Assembly: GCA_030340625.1 (NCBI GenBank)
Contig: JAOPHQ010002281.1
Location: 124,001-188,000, forward strand
Direction of reading: 5' to 3'
Source: Merluccius polli
Lineage: Eukaryota; Chordata; Actinopteri; Gadiformes; Merlucciidae
Length of the DNA: 64,000 nt
The first letter of the stretch is position 1, and each line of letters begins with the position of its first letter. A program made the translations under genes and the position numbers. Under the pieces are notes generated by a model. That model ran no database searches and was not told where the DNA came from. It saw only the letters and a program-made list of their open reading frames with translations. Shown piece after piece: positions 32,206 through 44,101 of the stretch.

Positions 32206-32451
32206 ACTGCCATAGAGCAAGATGAGTGTAAATATTCACCAGATGTGAAGATTAACCTGCACGACATGTGGAGTTTCAAGACGCGCCCATTTTTGCCATC
32301 TATGGCAGACAGTTGTTGCACTGGCCGTGTTTCATCCAGAGATGTGGACATAGCTGCTGTGTAGCGTGAGAGTTAAGTCACACCAAGGGCAGGACACACT
32401 GGCCACTGGTGCTTTCAAACCACAACCTGCATGCTGTGGGGAGGGAGGTGT
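32206..32451. other. Spacer between Ginger1-like element and proline-rich element
   Basis: Contains a short match to 23565-23600 (CACCAAGGGCAGGACACACTG), suggesting it belongs to the same old locus as the third kinase fragment. No gene seen. Confidence 0.4.
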
Positions 32452-35045
32452 CATGACTCTAGGAGGGGTGGACCCAAACGCACGACACAGACAACACCAG
32501 ACGAGAGCAGGTACAGTAAAGGGAGTTTATTTCGAGATAGGAGGGGGATGTTGGTGTGGGCTGGCGAGTCTGTTGGTGTATCCTGGATCCGGTAGCCGGG
32601 CAGGATGGACCAGATGGAAGTTGGGCCGACATCCACACCAGGAGACCACGAGGGACAGCTGGGCTGATGGCCGAACAGCTGAGCAGGTGGCCAGAGCAGA
32701 ACCGGTGGCCGGCGAGGCGGACCGGTGGACAGACAGACAGCTGGGCACGGTGGGGATACCACAGAGAACAGCTGGGCACGGTGGGGGCACCACGGAGGAC
32801 AGACTGACAGTACCCCCCCCCCCTGACGGCTGGATTCCAGATGGCTCGCCAGGAACATTGAACCGGGTGGGATGGGGGGGTTTGGAGTAAGGACACCCGA
32901 GCGAGAGACCTCAGGTGGACGGCCCGAGGCCTGGCCAAGGACGATGCAGGACACTTCAGGAGGATGCCCCGGGGGCTGACCAGAGGCGAGACCCGGGACG
33001 AGACAGAGGGCCTCGGGCGGGCAGCGGCCGAGCTGGGCCCCTCCGGTGGACAGCCCGGGGAGCGGCCTAGGACGGCGCTGAGGGCCTCAGGAGGGCGGCC
33101 GGGAAGCTGCTCTGGGGGACGACCAGGGGGGCGGAGCCACTCTGGGGGGCCCTCAGGAGGTCGGAAACGTCGAGGGGACCGCTCAGGAAGCCCCTCAGGA
33201 GGTCGGAGACGTCGGTGGGACTGCTCAGGAGACCAATGACGAAGGCGGAACCGCTCGGGGACGACCACGGGGATGGAGCCGCTCTGGAGGACACTCCGGA
33301 GTTCGGGGACGTCGGCGGAACCATTTAGGAGACCGGTGGCAGCTACGGAACCGCTCTGGAAGGCCCTTAGGTGGTTGTAGACGTCAACAAGCCCGTCTAG
33401 GAGGCCGGTGGCAAAGGCGGGACCGCTCCGGAGATCGCCGACGAGGCTGGGGGTCAGGACAGACTGTCCGTAGGGGTGTAGGGCCGGAAGCGGACCGCCG
33501 GAGGACAGGTTGGTTGCCAGCAGGGACTGTAGACGACCCTGGGGTGAGGACAACAGTTGGCTGCTGGGGCGCAGCCAACGAGGACTGGAGTTGCTCTGGT
33601 GCAGGGGACGGCTGTGGCACCGTGGCAGCAGACTGGAGGCCCGGGACCAGAGGCTGTGGTGGTGCTGCTGCCGGACACCGCCGAGAGGCCGGGACCGGAA
33701 ACTGCGGTGGTGCTGGAGCAGGCTGGACCTCCGTGGAGGTGCTGGACAGCGAAGGCTCCGTAATACTGGGCAGCAGTGAGGCAGCAGCGCAGGACAGTGG
33801 GGACTCCATGGCAGGAGGCCGCCGTGGAGCCGAGACAGGGGGTAACTGCAGCCCCGAAGTGGATGACTGCTGCAGCTCAGGCTTCTCCCCCTGACTGGGA
33901 GCTATCACAGCGTTGCTACGGGTTGCCTGTCCCTGAGCCTAGGACTAACTACGGGGCTGGAGGACGGGTTAGCTGCTTGGCAGGGGAGGCGGAACGCACC
34001 AGTGCGAGGAGCTGGGCTAGTGTCTGGGTCTAGAACTGAAGAGGTGACAGAACGAGGTACGGAAACTCCAGAGCTGGGAGAGAGGGTGGCATCAACGCTA
34101 GGGACCGGTATCTGGACAGCCGGATGAGTGACTGGGGGAATAGCTGAGCTAGAAGAGTGAGAACGGTGGCTAGTGGTAGGACTGGGAGCCGGGATTGTAG
34201 GAATGCTACCCACAAGACCTGGGCAAACAGGTAGCCTAGGAGGGGGGGCTGGCATGGTGGTTACAGTCTGAGTTAGCCTCCGGGCTATCATCAAGCAGCT
34301 CCGGGAAGGAGTCCCAGCAGTAGACTGGCAGCTGCATCTGCCGCACCCACAGGCACGCCTCCTCAATCTCAGGATCAGAGCTCAGAAACTCGTGAACAGG
34401 AGGGAACTCCTGCGGAACCAGGTAAGGCTCCGGGGAATCGGGGCATGCTACGCTAGGACCCGTGGGTAGCCGGCTAGTGGACTCAGGCTGGGGATTGGTG
34501 CCAAGGTGGCTAATAGGAGTGCTAGTGAGGAAGCTATCCTGGGCGCTACCCTGGGGACTAACCTGCTGAGGTACTGGCTGGGTACTAGCGACAGCGCTCG
34601 GGACGGGGTAAGCAGCAGGACGAGGGACTGGATGCACGTCAGGGCTAGAGCCGGACAGCTCCGGCTTTGATGCTCGCCGGGACCTGCGCCGGGCCTGCAG
34701 GTGGTGGTGTGCACGGCGGCGGGGGTGCAGACGGCGGGCATTAGCCCATCTGACAGAATAACAGTGGTGGATCGTCCCACGAAAAAACCCAGGGATGAGG
34801 CTCCTCTGGCATCGGCGACCGCCGCCTCTGCCGGGGAACAGGAGGGACCCTCCGTGGAACATCCGTGGAGCCGGGGGAGGAAGCCGCTCCGGCACAGAGC
34901 AGCCCGTACCGGGAAACGCTGGCTGCCGTGACAGGAGGGAGTCCCACATACCCCTCCACAGGAGGTGGGGCACTGGGGATGCCTGACCAAGGACCTCCTG
35001 TGTCCCCCCTAGCTCGACATGGGGGAGACCCTGGAGGTGAAGCGG
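32452..35045 (-). mobile_element. Proline-rich repetitive element, unit 2 copy
   Basis: Longer at its left end than the unit 1 copy. It starts TCATGACTCTAGGAGGGG followed by GGACCCAAACGCACGACAC and a GTTTATTTC stretch, a beginning seen in many fish repeats. The minus strand again encodes Pro/Ser-rich frames (33384-33908, 33905-34366, 34236-34973), but these overlap in different frames. A frameshift next to the G run at about 34240 splits the equivalent of the unit 1 419-codon frame. It has fewer internal tandem repeats and no 1.3-kb hAT insertion. Confidence 0.55.
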
Positions 35046-35051
35046 CGCCGG

Positions 35052-35127
35052 ATGACAACAGCCATCCTTTGAAGGACTCCTTTGACGCCCTTCTTCTTTT
35101 TCACCTCCTTGGCCGGCTCCTCATTGC
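35052..35127 (-). pseudogene. Isolated kinase C-terminal exon fragment, unit 2
   Basis: Counterpart of 4755-4830, encoding the Lys-rich KKKKGVKGVLQRM segment and followed by the proline-rich element. Shared by both units, so it was present before duplication. Confidence 0.45.
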
Positions 35128-35970
35128 CTTTTTTGTTTACCATTCACATCACAACGATCAGCGACGTAAAGTCGTATGCGGCTATTGCAGCGGTAGAGAC
35201 CGGGTGCTTAGTTGGATTCTGGCAATGCACCGGTTAATCCAAAAACAACCCACAAACTTAAGGGACATTTTGTCACCTGGAGAGAGACTAAATGAATGAT
35301 GACACTGCGCTTCATGGCAACAAGTGAGAAACTGCGATCAACGCGGTAGTGGTCGGCGGATTGAGCTATATAGGAAATATAATAGAAACAAGAAAAGGGC
35401 AACCCTAACCCTAACCATAACATTTTCAGGAAAACACACAGATAGAACTAGAACTAGTACTGTGCACAACTAACACTACTACCTGTTAGAGAACTGGTCC
35501 CAGGTGAAGTAGTCCTGGCAGAGCAGCTCAGAGCAGGTGAACCTGTTGGCATTGTCCATTTGGAGACAGTTCTGAAACAAAACACAAAAGGATCTCTTGG
35601 TCACTGCTGCTGCCCAATCCAATGACTCACTACATTGAGACAGGTATTTTTCTTAAAGGCTTTAAATGAAATACTTGACATTAACAGAAGTGTAAAACAA
35701 ACATTTCCCCTCTTGGATTAAAGAGGCACATCCTAAACCCATTGACAGTGTTCCGATTCTGAAGGCTCCTACTTACATCAATGACGTCAGCCAGCTGCTG
35801 GTCAGCTACCCCATACTTCTCTGTGAGCTCGGAGAAGTACTGTGCCACAGGTATCTCCTCTGTGGCCCACTGGGCATGGTACTGATGGCTCTGTCGCTGG
35901 GTCAGAGGCCCTAGCACAGGAAGGAGGGTAAGAGGAAAAAAAGGACATGAGAAAATAAATACATTTTGCC

Positions 35971-37008
35971 CGCAATCCCGATCCGATTCATTTAATATTG
36001 AGTATCTTCCGATACCAAGTCCTGATCCGATACTTGTATTTTCCTAGATAATACAGGTGCACAGTGCACACGTCAAGTACATTAAAGTTATTAAATCAAT
36101 CCAATGTATATGCTTGACAATGAAATAGCTCTGCAATGCATTAAGAAAAAACATGCATCCAAGCTGTTCCGTAATGTTTTCTTTTTATGATTTTTTTTTA
36201 CAAAATAACAAAGAAAACCAACTACCCGGTAAACATATTTGATATGGCTCTCATCACAATTCCACTTAGTGCATTGGTTTTCATTTGTTTTTTAACAAAA
36301 TTACCAAGTAAACTAAAAGATGTCTTTAGCTCTTATCAATTCCCCTTGGTGCAGTATTGTAGTAAAACTAGAACACTCAAAATGAGCAATATAATCACAA
36401 TTCCACTTCAAAGTGGTGTAATTGCTTAACTTTAACATTCACAGTCACAACAAATACAAATTCCACTTAGTGCAGCATTATAGTAAAACTAGTATACTAA
36501 AAAATCTCAATTCCACCTAAAATTGTCAGTGCAGTCAGCGAGCTGCTGCCTGTAAAAGAGCCGCTGTTGCGTATAAGAGAAGACTACATTACCCACAGTC
36601 CAACACGGTGTGACATCAACTGCCGGTGTGTCCTAGTTTTCTATTTAAAGTTTATTATTAATATATTGAACGTGTCACGTGTCCAAATTCAACACTGCAC
36701 TACCCTGGGTGCCGAGCAATACAGCCACAAAGTGGGTTCGACGAGACAATCGACGGAATGGGAGGCACGCAGATGGCAGATTCCTGCCTTCATAGTTATA
36801 TTTCCACACTGCAGACATTTTAGCCGCGTCCTGCCACAAATTCTGCTTCTGCCTCCTGCCACAAATTGTGCTCTCCGTTTATGACACGTGTGACAGCTGA
36901 CGTAAAACAAAGGATCAGGCTTAGGATTGTGCTCAATATAGCCGATACCGATAAGTAAAAAAATCCTTGATCGGCCCGAGCCTTTGTAATCGGATGGGGA
37001 CATCCCTA
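35971..37008. mobile_element. Degraded hAT-like element in kinase intron (unit 2)
   Basis: Counterpart of 7736-8769. Its right end ATCGGATGGGGACATCCCTA preserves the terminus TAGGGATGTCC. The left end is decayed. Confidence 0.5.
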
Positions 37009-39077
37009 ATAATAATAATAAAACTAATAATACTAAGCAGAAACGGGGGTTTACTTACCGACTTTGGCCACAACTTGATGGATCAGGCCAAGGTCATTTT
37101 CCTCCCTGAAAATCAGGCTGCGTTTGGCCATGATGACGATGGAGCAGCCAATTGCCCAAACATCAACCGGCCTGAAAAAAATGCAAAATACAAAATGAAA
37201 ATTAATAATGATAATAAACAATGTCGCAAACACATGCTATGCCTCTAGTTGATGATACTCACTTGCCATACTTGGTATCTAACAGAATCAGCCATGTAAA
37301 TCGGTTTGCCCAACCCTTGAGTGAGATCGACGGAGGTCGCGTCCACCTTCCGTCTAAAACCCAGGTCGGCCAGCTTCACCACACCGGACCCAGAAACCAG
37401 AAGGTTGTCCAGTTTGATGTCCCGGTGGATGATCTAGCAGGAAAACATTATGTTTAGACAAGGCTTTCAAACGATAGATCTTAGGTTTTTTGTCAATATT
37501 GTGTCTTTCTTTCAATATTGTATAGTATTTGTAAAGCAGATGCAACTCATTTAGCAGTGGTGCTGTGGGTCTGAAGCACTTATTAATTGACATCCGAATG
37601 GTGGATTACAGGTTTAGAAAATAAAAATCCTACATGTTTACCAAAAACAAAGCCAGCTCATTTGACTCATTATGGGTATTCTAGATGGCTGACCCAAAAT
37701 AGAGGGCTTCAGAAAATACGACTTTTACTTTCTGCTGTTGGTTTTCCCACCTGTTAGCAGTAGTAGATCATGGTTAGAAACATGCAACTGAAGTAGAGCC
37801 CGACCGATTTATTGGTAAGATGATTTTATCGGCCGATATGGGCCTATCACATACATATCATAGTAAATTGTTATCAGCGTATATGTTTTCCGATATGCAC
37901 CGATAACATATAATGCCGAAAAAGATGCTTGGGGTGGTTTAGAAATGGTGTCATCATGTAGTTTGTCCAGCAGAGGGCACTCCAACTCCATTCTTTACAA
38001 TACTCTCAGCACTGTCGGCAGTACATGTAGCAGAGTACATATCACAGCTGAGCAGACGGTGGTGCCGATTCAAGCAGTGTCTTCACGCTGAAGGCCTGTT
38101 CAGATGAATGATTCGCAACGAGACTGGATGCCACTGACAACTGCTTGCAAAAGAATGATGTTCTGAAAATGGACTGTTCACACCGCTGCAACAAGCAGCG
38201 TCGTGAAGTCGTACGTGGCTTTTGCAGCAGTAGAGACCGGGTGCTAATAAAGTTATGCCAGGAGTTGGAAGCTAGTGATGCACCAGCTCATCCAAAAACA
38301 AAACACATACTCCAGGGACTATATTAAGACTAAGACTAAAGACTAAATTAATGATAACGCTGTGCTTTCCAGCCACTGGTGAGTTTACCACTTGCTACAT
38401 TATATTTTTTTTGTCCAACGCATAGGTTCAGATTTAAAGCAGGAATGTTGGGACGTGATGTAAAGCTTATGACATACTTTTAATAAACACTGTACACCTG
38501 GGGCCGTATTCACAAAGCATTTTATCTTACCGCTAGGAGTGCTCCTAACTCGCGCTAAAACATTTTACGTAGGAGTTTTTTCTTAAAAGTTATTCACAAA
38601 GCCGCTGAGACCTACTCATACTAAGGATAAATCACTAAGAGTGAACTAAGAGTGACGCGCCGTTGCTATGGATTACGTCGATTCTCGTGCACGAGTTTGG
38701 AAGTGGTCAGTGCGGTGATTGGTTGTTCAGAGCAGGCGGTCTCTGTGAAAACGAGCCCACTAAATCACCGAAGAACAAGGAAATAGCCTAGGCTAGACAT
38801 CCCTATCAAATAGTTATGGACAGTGCAGTTAGCAGAATACACATCCTCTCTCCACAAGATTTCGTGTATTTTTGTGTGCCCTAACATATATGGAGGAACA
38901 CAGCAAACAATAATAAATATGGATTCAACAAATAAAAGGCGACAAAGAGCTAATACGATGTTTTTTACGCATAGGACTAATCGTAATCTGCGTAATCACT
39001 TGCATGTTATACTTTAACTGTGCTCCCGGTTGTGGACTGAGATAGGGTGTCAAGACGTCTTGCAGGGACAGCCACTG

Positions 39078-39530
39078 TCACCCAGCAAGACACCCAACTG
39101 GTGCCTCACGCCTCAGACCGCTCCCCATTAAAATACGCGGATCATGGGTAGACCCAGGCCACTTCGCAACATCAAGAATGTAAAAAGTTGCATCAAAAGC
39201 AATCTGCGTGTTGATGGAATGTACTTTCTTTCTATTGAGGAACACGTCCTCATCTTTTGATGGCGCAATTATTTGTATGTGCGTCCCGTCAACAGCACCA
39301 ACCACACCGGCATACCTGCAATTGCCATGAAGTTGGCTTTGATCCTGTGTAGTTGTTGATTGTCCAAAGGAAACCGAATACACTGTTGGATGATATTAAT
39401 GGTATTATTTCAGCCTTAACCAACTTTGAACTGAGCTCTGTCAGCTCTTCTAGCCTGTATGTAAATATATGATCATTGTGGAATTGTGTGTGTGTGTGTG
39501 TGTGTGTATATTTACATATATGTAGGCTAC

Positions 39531-39614
<84 letters not shown>

Positions 39615-39632
39615 CCTATATACTGTATATAG

Positions 39633-39709
<77 letters not shown>

Positions 39710-40091
39710 TTTTTATTCTATTTTTATTATTTTATTATTATTGTGTTGTGTTGGTGTTATGGACCTTTCATGAGATGTGTCCTTAATAAAGTTTGAATTT
39801 AATTTAATTGATATGTGGTCTACAGAGCGCGTTCATGGTTCGGTTTATGGCTGAATGATGGTTGCGATATTCCTAAATCGTCAACATTGCAAACTTGCAT
39901 TTTCCCTGTTGCTAAATATCGTAGTGTTGCCAAACATTTTATTTCCTAATCGAGTTATTCCTGTTAGTCGGGGATGTTATTGCATCCCGCACTAATTCCA
40001 CAACAAGTTTTATACCCTCACGATTTAGCCGATATCTCTTGATCAATTCACAGTCTTCCACTGTCTCCAAAACATTTCGTCTCGCAGTCAT
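39078..40091 (-). pseudogene. HARBI1-like Harbinger transposase, broken
   Basis: The N-terminus starts at the ATG complementary to 40089-40091: MTARRNVLETVEDCELIKRY, then NREGIKLVVELVRDAI, ending near 39945. The catalytic part is at 39078-39383: GVVGAVDGTHIQIIAP (first Asp), HSINTQIAFDATFYILDVA, WPGSTHDPRIL (second Asp). This is the DDE_Tnp_4 core. Between the two parts lie the AT/TG microsatellite (39533-39708) and AT-rich sequence with no recognisable coding. The C-terminal Glu region is missing. A full-length protein would be about 350 residues; less than half is visible. Confidence 0.8.
39533..39708. repeat. AT microsatellite with TG ends
   Basis: About 140 bases of AT repeats, interrupted near 39613-39645, then about 14 TG repeats. 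A short TG tract is also at 39484-39506. Confidence 0.95.
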
Positions 40092-40858
40092 TTTCCGATT
40101 CTTTGTGAATAGGTCTTAGTGAGTTAGGAGTCCTCTCAAGGACTTTTAGGCTCTCCTAGACTTAGGTGTTACTTTTAGGCCTAAAATACTTTGTGAATTG
40201 CTCTTAGTGAAAAAAATTAGGAGTCCTAAATTTAAGACTGACACGCCCATTATTTTTAGGAGTTTCTCCTAAATTCGCCAGTTAGGAGCTACTTTTGGCG
40301 CTAAGATCCTTTGTGAATACGGCCCCTGAACTCTAGCTGCAATGCTTTTCTCCCAGTCCCTGGTGTGGCTGTCCGTGTTGAACCCAGGAACTGGAGCACA
40401 CTTCCAACCAGAGTGGATCGGGTTTCTTCACATAACCATTGCTGACTTTTTCCGCAAACAAGTCATTTTAATGTTGTGGCCCATCCACCCTGTTTTGGCC
40501 TGTGCTGTTTGCTGATTGACTGAAGAGAAATAGCTACGACCATCCGTTCTAAAACTGCACTTGGCGATTTGACGAGGGAGGTCTTTAGAAACCCCAGGCA
40601 GTGGCTTCAGACGCTCTGCAACAACCAGTTCATACCGCTGCAACTTTTCTGCAACCTTCTTAAAACCTTTGCATAGCCATATCAGTGCAAAATCGGTGCA
40701 CAATCCACATAGAAAAGGTCTATTTTCATTCCAGCTCAAAAATGCATGATATTGGCCGCCATATCGGTAATCTGTGAATTTTCCCCCTCTAAAATCGGTA
40801 TAAAAAATCCCACATCGGTCGGGCTCTAAACTGAAGTGAAATAAATACGAGACAGACT

Positions 40859-41480
40859 AATTGAGCATAGCGTTAGTTCAGGCAGGCCACGAAGTCAGGC
40901 TCGGCTCAGTACAGATATCACAGTAGTCATATTGCCGCGTTAGGTTACGTTACGCATGCAGAGCGCTTCAAATACATAGTATCATTATAGACGTACATCA
41001 GCTGATTTCCCTAGCTTCCCATTGGATACCATACACAGTCAGCTGACAGCTCAGCTGACTCCCCCTCAAACACCCATTGGCAAACATCATTCTTGGCGCC
41101 TTATTTAAAGCTGCTTCAGCCTGCCTATCTTCGCTGCTTCCTCTGCTAGCTTTGCAACCCACCTCCACCCCAGCTCCTCCTTTATGTCGTATCTAATTAA
41201 TCAATGTCATTTTCTGATTGTCATTGATGCTTGCTCTGTTCTGTACCCCGGGGGGTCTTTGCTGCCGCTCTCCTTGTCTTAAACCTTTCCATGTAGGCAC
41301 ATAGAAGGGCAGGGAGGAGTGCTCCCCCTGCCTTAAGGCTTTCCACGTAGGCACGTGGAAGGGCAAGGAGTTCCCAGAACAGAGCCATACCGCCAAATGT
41401 AATATTCTGCAAATGTAATTCTGCATGTATATTCTGCTTTAGAATAAAGATTATATTGACAAAAGTGGTCCTGACTGAAC
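40859..41480 (+). mobile_element. Unit 2-specific insertion, possibly a solo LTR
   Basis: Unit 1 reads GACAGACTACTTACGTTTC at this place; unit 2 is split by about 620 bases. The plus strand has a TTATTTAA box near 41101 and a polyadenylation signal AATAAA at about 41442 close to the right end, as in an LTR. A motif CCACGTAGGCACGTGGAAGG occurs twice in related form (about 41290 and 41342). Clear TG...CA ends and TSD were not found. Confidence 0.4.
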
Positions 41481-41999
41481 TTACGTTTCTGTCGTGGAGG
41501 AAGTGCACCCCCTGCAGGATCTGGAATGTGTACTTCCTTAGTACATCCTGATCAAGACCCCTGTCTCTGGCCTGCAGCTCTGCCACCACGCTGTGATCCA
41601 GGAGCTCAAAGATGCCGTAAAGTGTGCCTTTCTTTACGAACCCTCCAAACGCCTTCAGCAGGTTGTCATGTCTCATCCTCTGTTGAACAGAAAACAATTA
41701 ACCTCTTGTTTTACTGGTCCACTCTCTGATATACAGCAGATGGATAGTTGCTTTCAAATCAAATATGGCCAAAAATGATCCTTTGGATAAGATATGTATT
41801 TCATAAAACAAACACTAAGCGGAGGAAGAGTTCCTTACCATGAGTGGCCCAATTTCCTGGGTGATGTTTTGCTGGTGATCACCGCCCAGGAACTCCTTGA
41901 CAGCAACAAGGAATCCAGAAGTCCTGCCCTGACACTTCCACACTCTTCCAAATGCACCTTCTCCAAGGTTGGCCAACACATCAAAATGCTCCATCCTGA

Positions 42000-42580
42000 A
42001 CGCTATGTTATCTACTTCGCAAAGGGGAGGTGAATCAAATAAATGTTGTTAGTGACGCACACCAATGACCACTGTACTGTAATAAATACTAGCCACCCTT
42101 ATTCACATCACTAATGCACTTGCCATGTTTGCTATGAAGTATTACATTTTGTATTTATTCTTTTTTTTTTTTTTTTTTACAATTAATTAAGGATACTACT
42201 AGGGGATATTGCTTATGTCTTTCACAACGCATGTATTTGATAAATGACACAACCACTTGAATGATTGCACTACACAATTATCGACTTAATAGGCTATTAT
42301 TTAATAGAAAAACTTAACCATCTACTGGGAACTTTGGTGTGTATACAATACACACACCCAGTTCATTCCCATTTGGATTTTGAATGACGGGAGTTCAGGC
42401 TACATTGTTAGCATAGTTAGCTTGTTCACCACTACTACGGCAAGGCAATCCGACAGTACCGAACAAGTGTGTGCTTCAATTTGTGTTGAGATACAAAATA
42501 AAGATAGCCTACATGATAATAAAGATGTGGCTTTCTAGCGCGCTATGTTAATGTCAAACAATGCTAATGATGAGAGTAGA
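42000..42580. other. Non-coding region upstream of unit 2 kinase
   Basis: AT-rich, with a poly-T tract at 42162-42178. It would hold the promoter or first intron of the kinase, but no defined promoter element can be named. Confidence 0.4.
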
Positions 42581-42844
42581 GGATAATAGCAATCCCCTGC
42601 TCACAGCTATGGTTTACAGTTAACGCAACTTTGATAGTAATTTTCATTTTTTTCCGTTGGCCAATTCTCTTTTCTCAGACTCCCGTCCTGCATATGCCGC
42701 AGCCAATATTCACCATATATGCAATAAATGCACTCTTGTATATTAACACGTAATTACATACAATGTAGCTTAAGGTATAACGCTTATAACGTTTCTCAAA
42801 ATTAGCTAACTATACATGTATTATATTCAATGTTAACTACTTAC

Positions 42845-42910
42845 CTCCTGCTCCTGCTCTGCAATCTGCATCTGAATCTTCAAACGAGACAATGACGTCA
42901 CTTCAGACAC
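42845..42910 (-). other. Small conserved exon-like segment, unit 2
   Basis: Uninterrupted counterpart of 17516-17580, with the core SLSRLKIQMQIAEQEQE and donor GAG|GTAAGT. It sits about 850 bases upstream of the kinase first coding exon on the same strand. Confidence 0.4.
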
Positions 42911-42999
42911 TAATTGTTATAGCAATACAAATAAACATTAATCCAGAGCCAATCATATTCTTCGATTGATAAACATCTTGTACATTATTTTTTTCCAGA

Positions 43000-44101
43000 A
43001 TGTGTTTAGTTTAGTTGAGTTGAGTTTAGTTTAGATCAGTGCAGCTCTGATGTCAGAAATGTTGTTCAGCACAGTCTGGTTTTAATGAATGAGTGGGGAC
43101 CATCCAGTCATAAAATATGGCTGCTATCTTACACACTTGTCAGATGTTTCTGTATTTGTGGGGACCACGGTGTCTAAGTCATACTCTAAGTCATTAACTC
43201 AATCAAACACCATGTATTACATACAGCCTATAACACTGGCTCAGTTTGCTGTCTACAGTTCACATCACTTCTCTGTCACAGGACAGTTCATCCCTGTAAT
43301 ACTTGATATTCACTTGTTTTCAGCTGTTATAGTAACTGCAATGCTGTAACATGCTACATACAGGTCACATCAATCATAGCCACATTGAATTCATGCAAAA
43401 ATAATTATGATTCAGAGCCAGATACACACATTTATTGAAATCTGCACACAGTTCTTTGTTCAATAAATCTTTTTTACTGTTTTTCTCTTTTGTGTACAGT
43501 CTGAGTGGGGACCATTCAATTATATAATATGGCTGCTATCTTACACACTGGTCTGGTGTCTGTATTTGTGGGGACCACGGTAGCTGCATAATACTCATAC
43601 ATTACTCATACATTTTCTGACACTGGTGGGACTTATTTAACTCAATAAAACACCATGTATTCAAGCTAAATTTAGTTTTTACAACATTTCTACAATAGTA
43701 AGAAAGGTGATGTCTTTTAATTACTTTAAATCTATTTAATTCCAACATTTTCATGTTGATATATATAATTGTTTGGTCTGTGTCCTGACATTCATGTATT
43801 ATTTATTCACTATTTCTTTTATAGGACCTCGATGAACCAGGGCCTGTTTTTTCCGTTGCAGACTACACAGATTGCCCTAGCCATTCACAGCTAAATAAAA
43901 GCCAGCCACACTTTGATGTTCATGTGTTTTCACAGACATTGTGTTCTCCTTTTTTGTTTTATTTTGTCCATTGGTAGAAATGTAAATAATTCTTTTTTGG
44001 ACATCATAGACATCACAGTCTGTTCCAACGTTGAGGAGAACAAAAAGCATACAGGTGTGTAACACACACAATGTAGAGAAACTATTGATGTGTGTACTTC
44101 A
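43000..44101 (+). other. Non-coding stretch with a direct repeat and exon-like pieces
   Basis: A block with GAGTGGGGACCAT ... ATGGCTGCTATCTTACACAC ... TTTGTGGGGACCACGGT occurs at about 43090-43170 and 43505-43582. At about 43828 there is an acceptor (TTTTATAG) and an open plus-strand stretch including LDEPGPVFSVADYTD. None of this is a recognised gene. Confidence 0.3.

Larger units (their letters stand above)
38501..40325 (-). mobile_element. PIF/Harbinger transposon with 3-bp TSD CTG
   Basis: Inverted ends GGGCCGTATTCACAAAG and CTTTGTGAATACGGCCC, with CTG on each side (38498-38500, 40326-40328). Unit 1 holds the empty site, TGTACACCTGAACTC at about 10200, so insertion followed the duplication. 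It carries pieces of HARBI1-like transposase and a large AT microsatellite. Confidence 0.9.
37794..40828. mobile_element. Nonautonomous hAT element with exact TSD AACTGAAG (unit 2)
   Basis: Inverted ends TAGAGCCCGACCGAT and ATCGGTCGGGCTCTA, TSD AACTGAAG at 37786-37793 and 40829-40836. Same insertion as 9501-10701 in unit 1, but enlarged by a Harbinger element at 38501-40325. Confidence 0.9.
35483..41994 (-). pseudogene. CDKL-like protein kinase, unit 2 copy with 8-bp deletion
   Basis: Exons on the minus strand: 41839-41994 (start ATG at 41994), 41485-41679, 37263-37433, 37059-37171, 35777-35910 and 35483-35571, all with GT-AG borders and matching phases. They encode the Gly-rich loop GEGAFGRVW, the ATP-binding lysine in VAVKEF, FELLDHSVV, HRDIKLDN, DLGF, VDVWAIGC, VGPLTQRQ and NCLQMDNANRFTCSELL. 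Exon 37263-37433 is 171 bp, against 179 bp in unit 1: eight bases (CTCGGGGG on the plus strand) are missing where unit 1 encodes APE, so the frame breaks at the activation segment. HRDIKPDN has become HRDIKLDN. C-terminal exons present in unit 1 are deleted (junction near 35365). The 4-kb intron between 37433 and 41485 is filled by nested elements. The similarity is to the CDKL family; the exact orthologue is unknown. Confidence 0.75.

Noticed and set aside
32366..33239. Plus-strand open frames across the unit 2 proline-rich element
   Set aside because: Complementary shadows of the minus-strand repeats, with no domain.
35400..35420. CCCTAACCCTAACC, telomere-like
   Set aside because: Only about two repeat units; unit 1 has a related non-telomeric sequence, so no interstitial telomere is supported.
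39476..39796. Plus-strand open frame with alternating Ile/Tyr
   Set aside because: It is only the AT/TG microsatellite read as codons; no protein feature.
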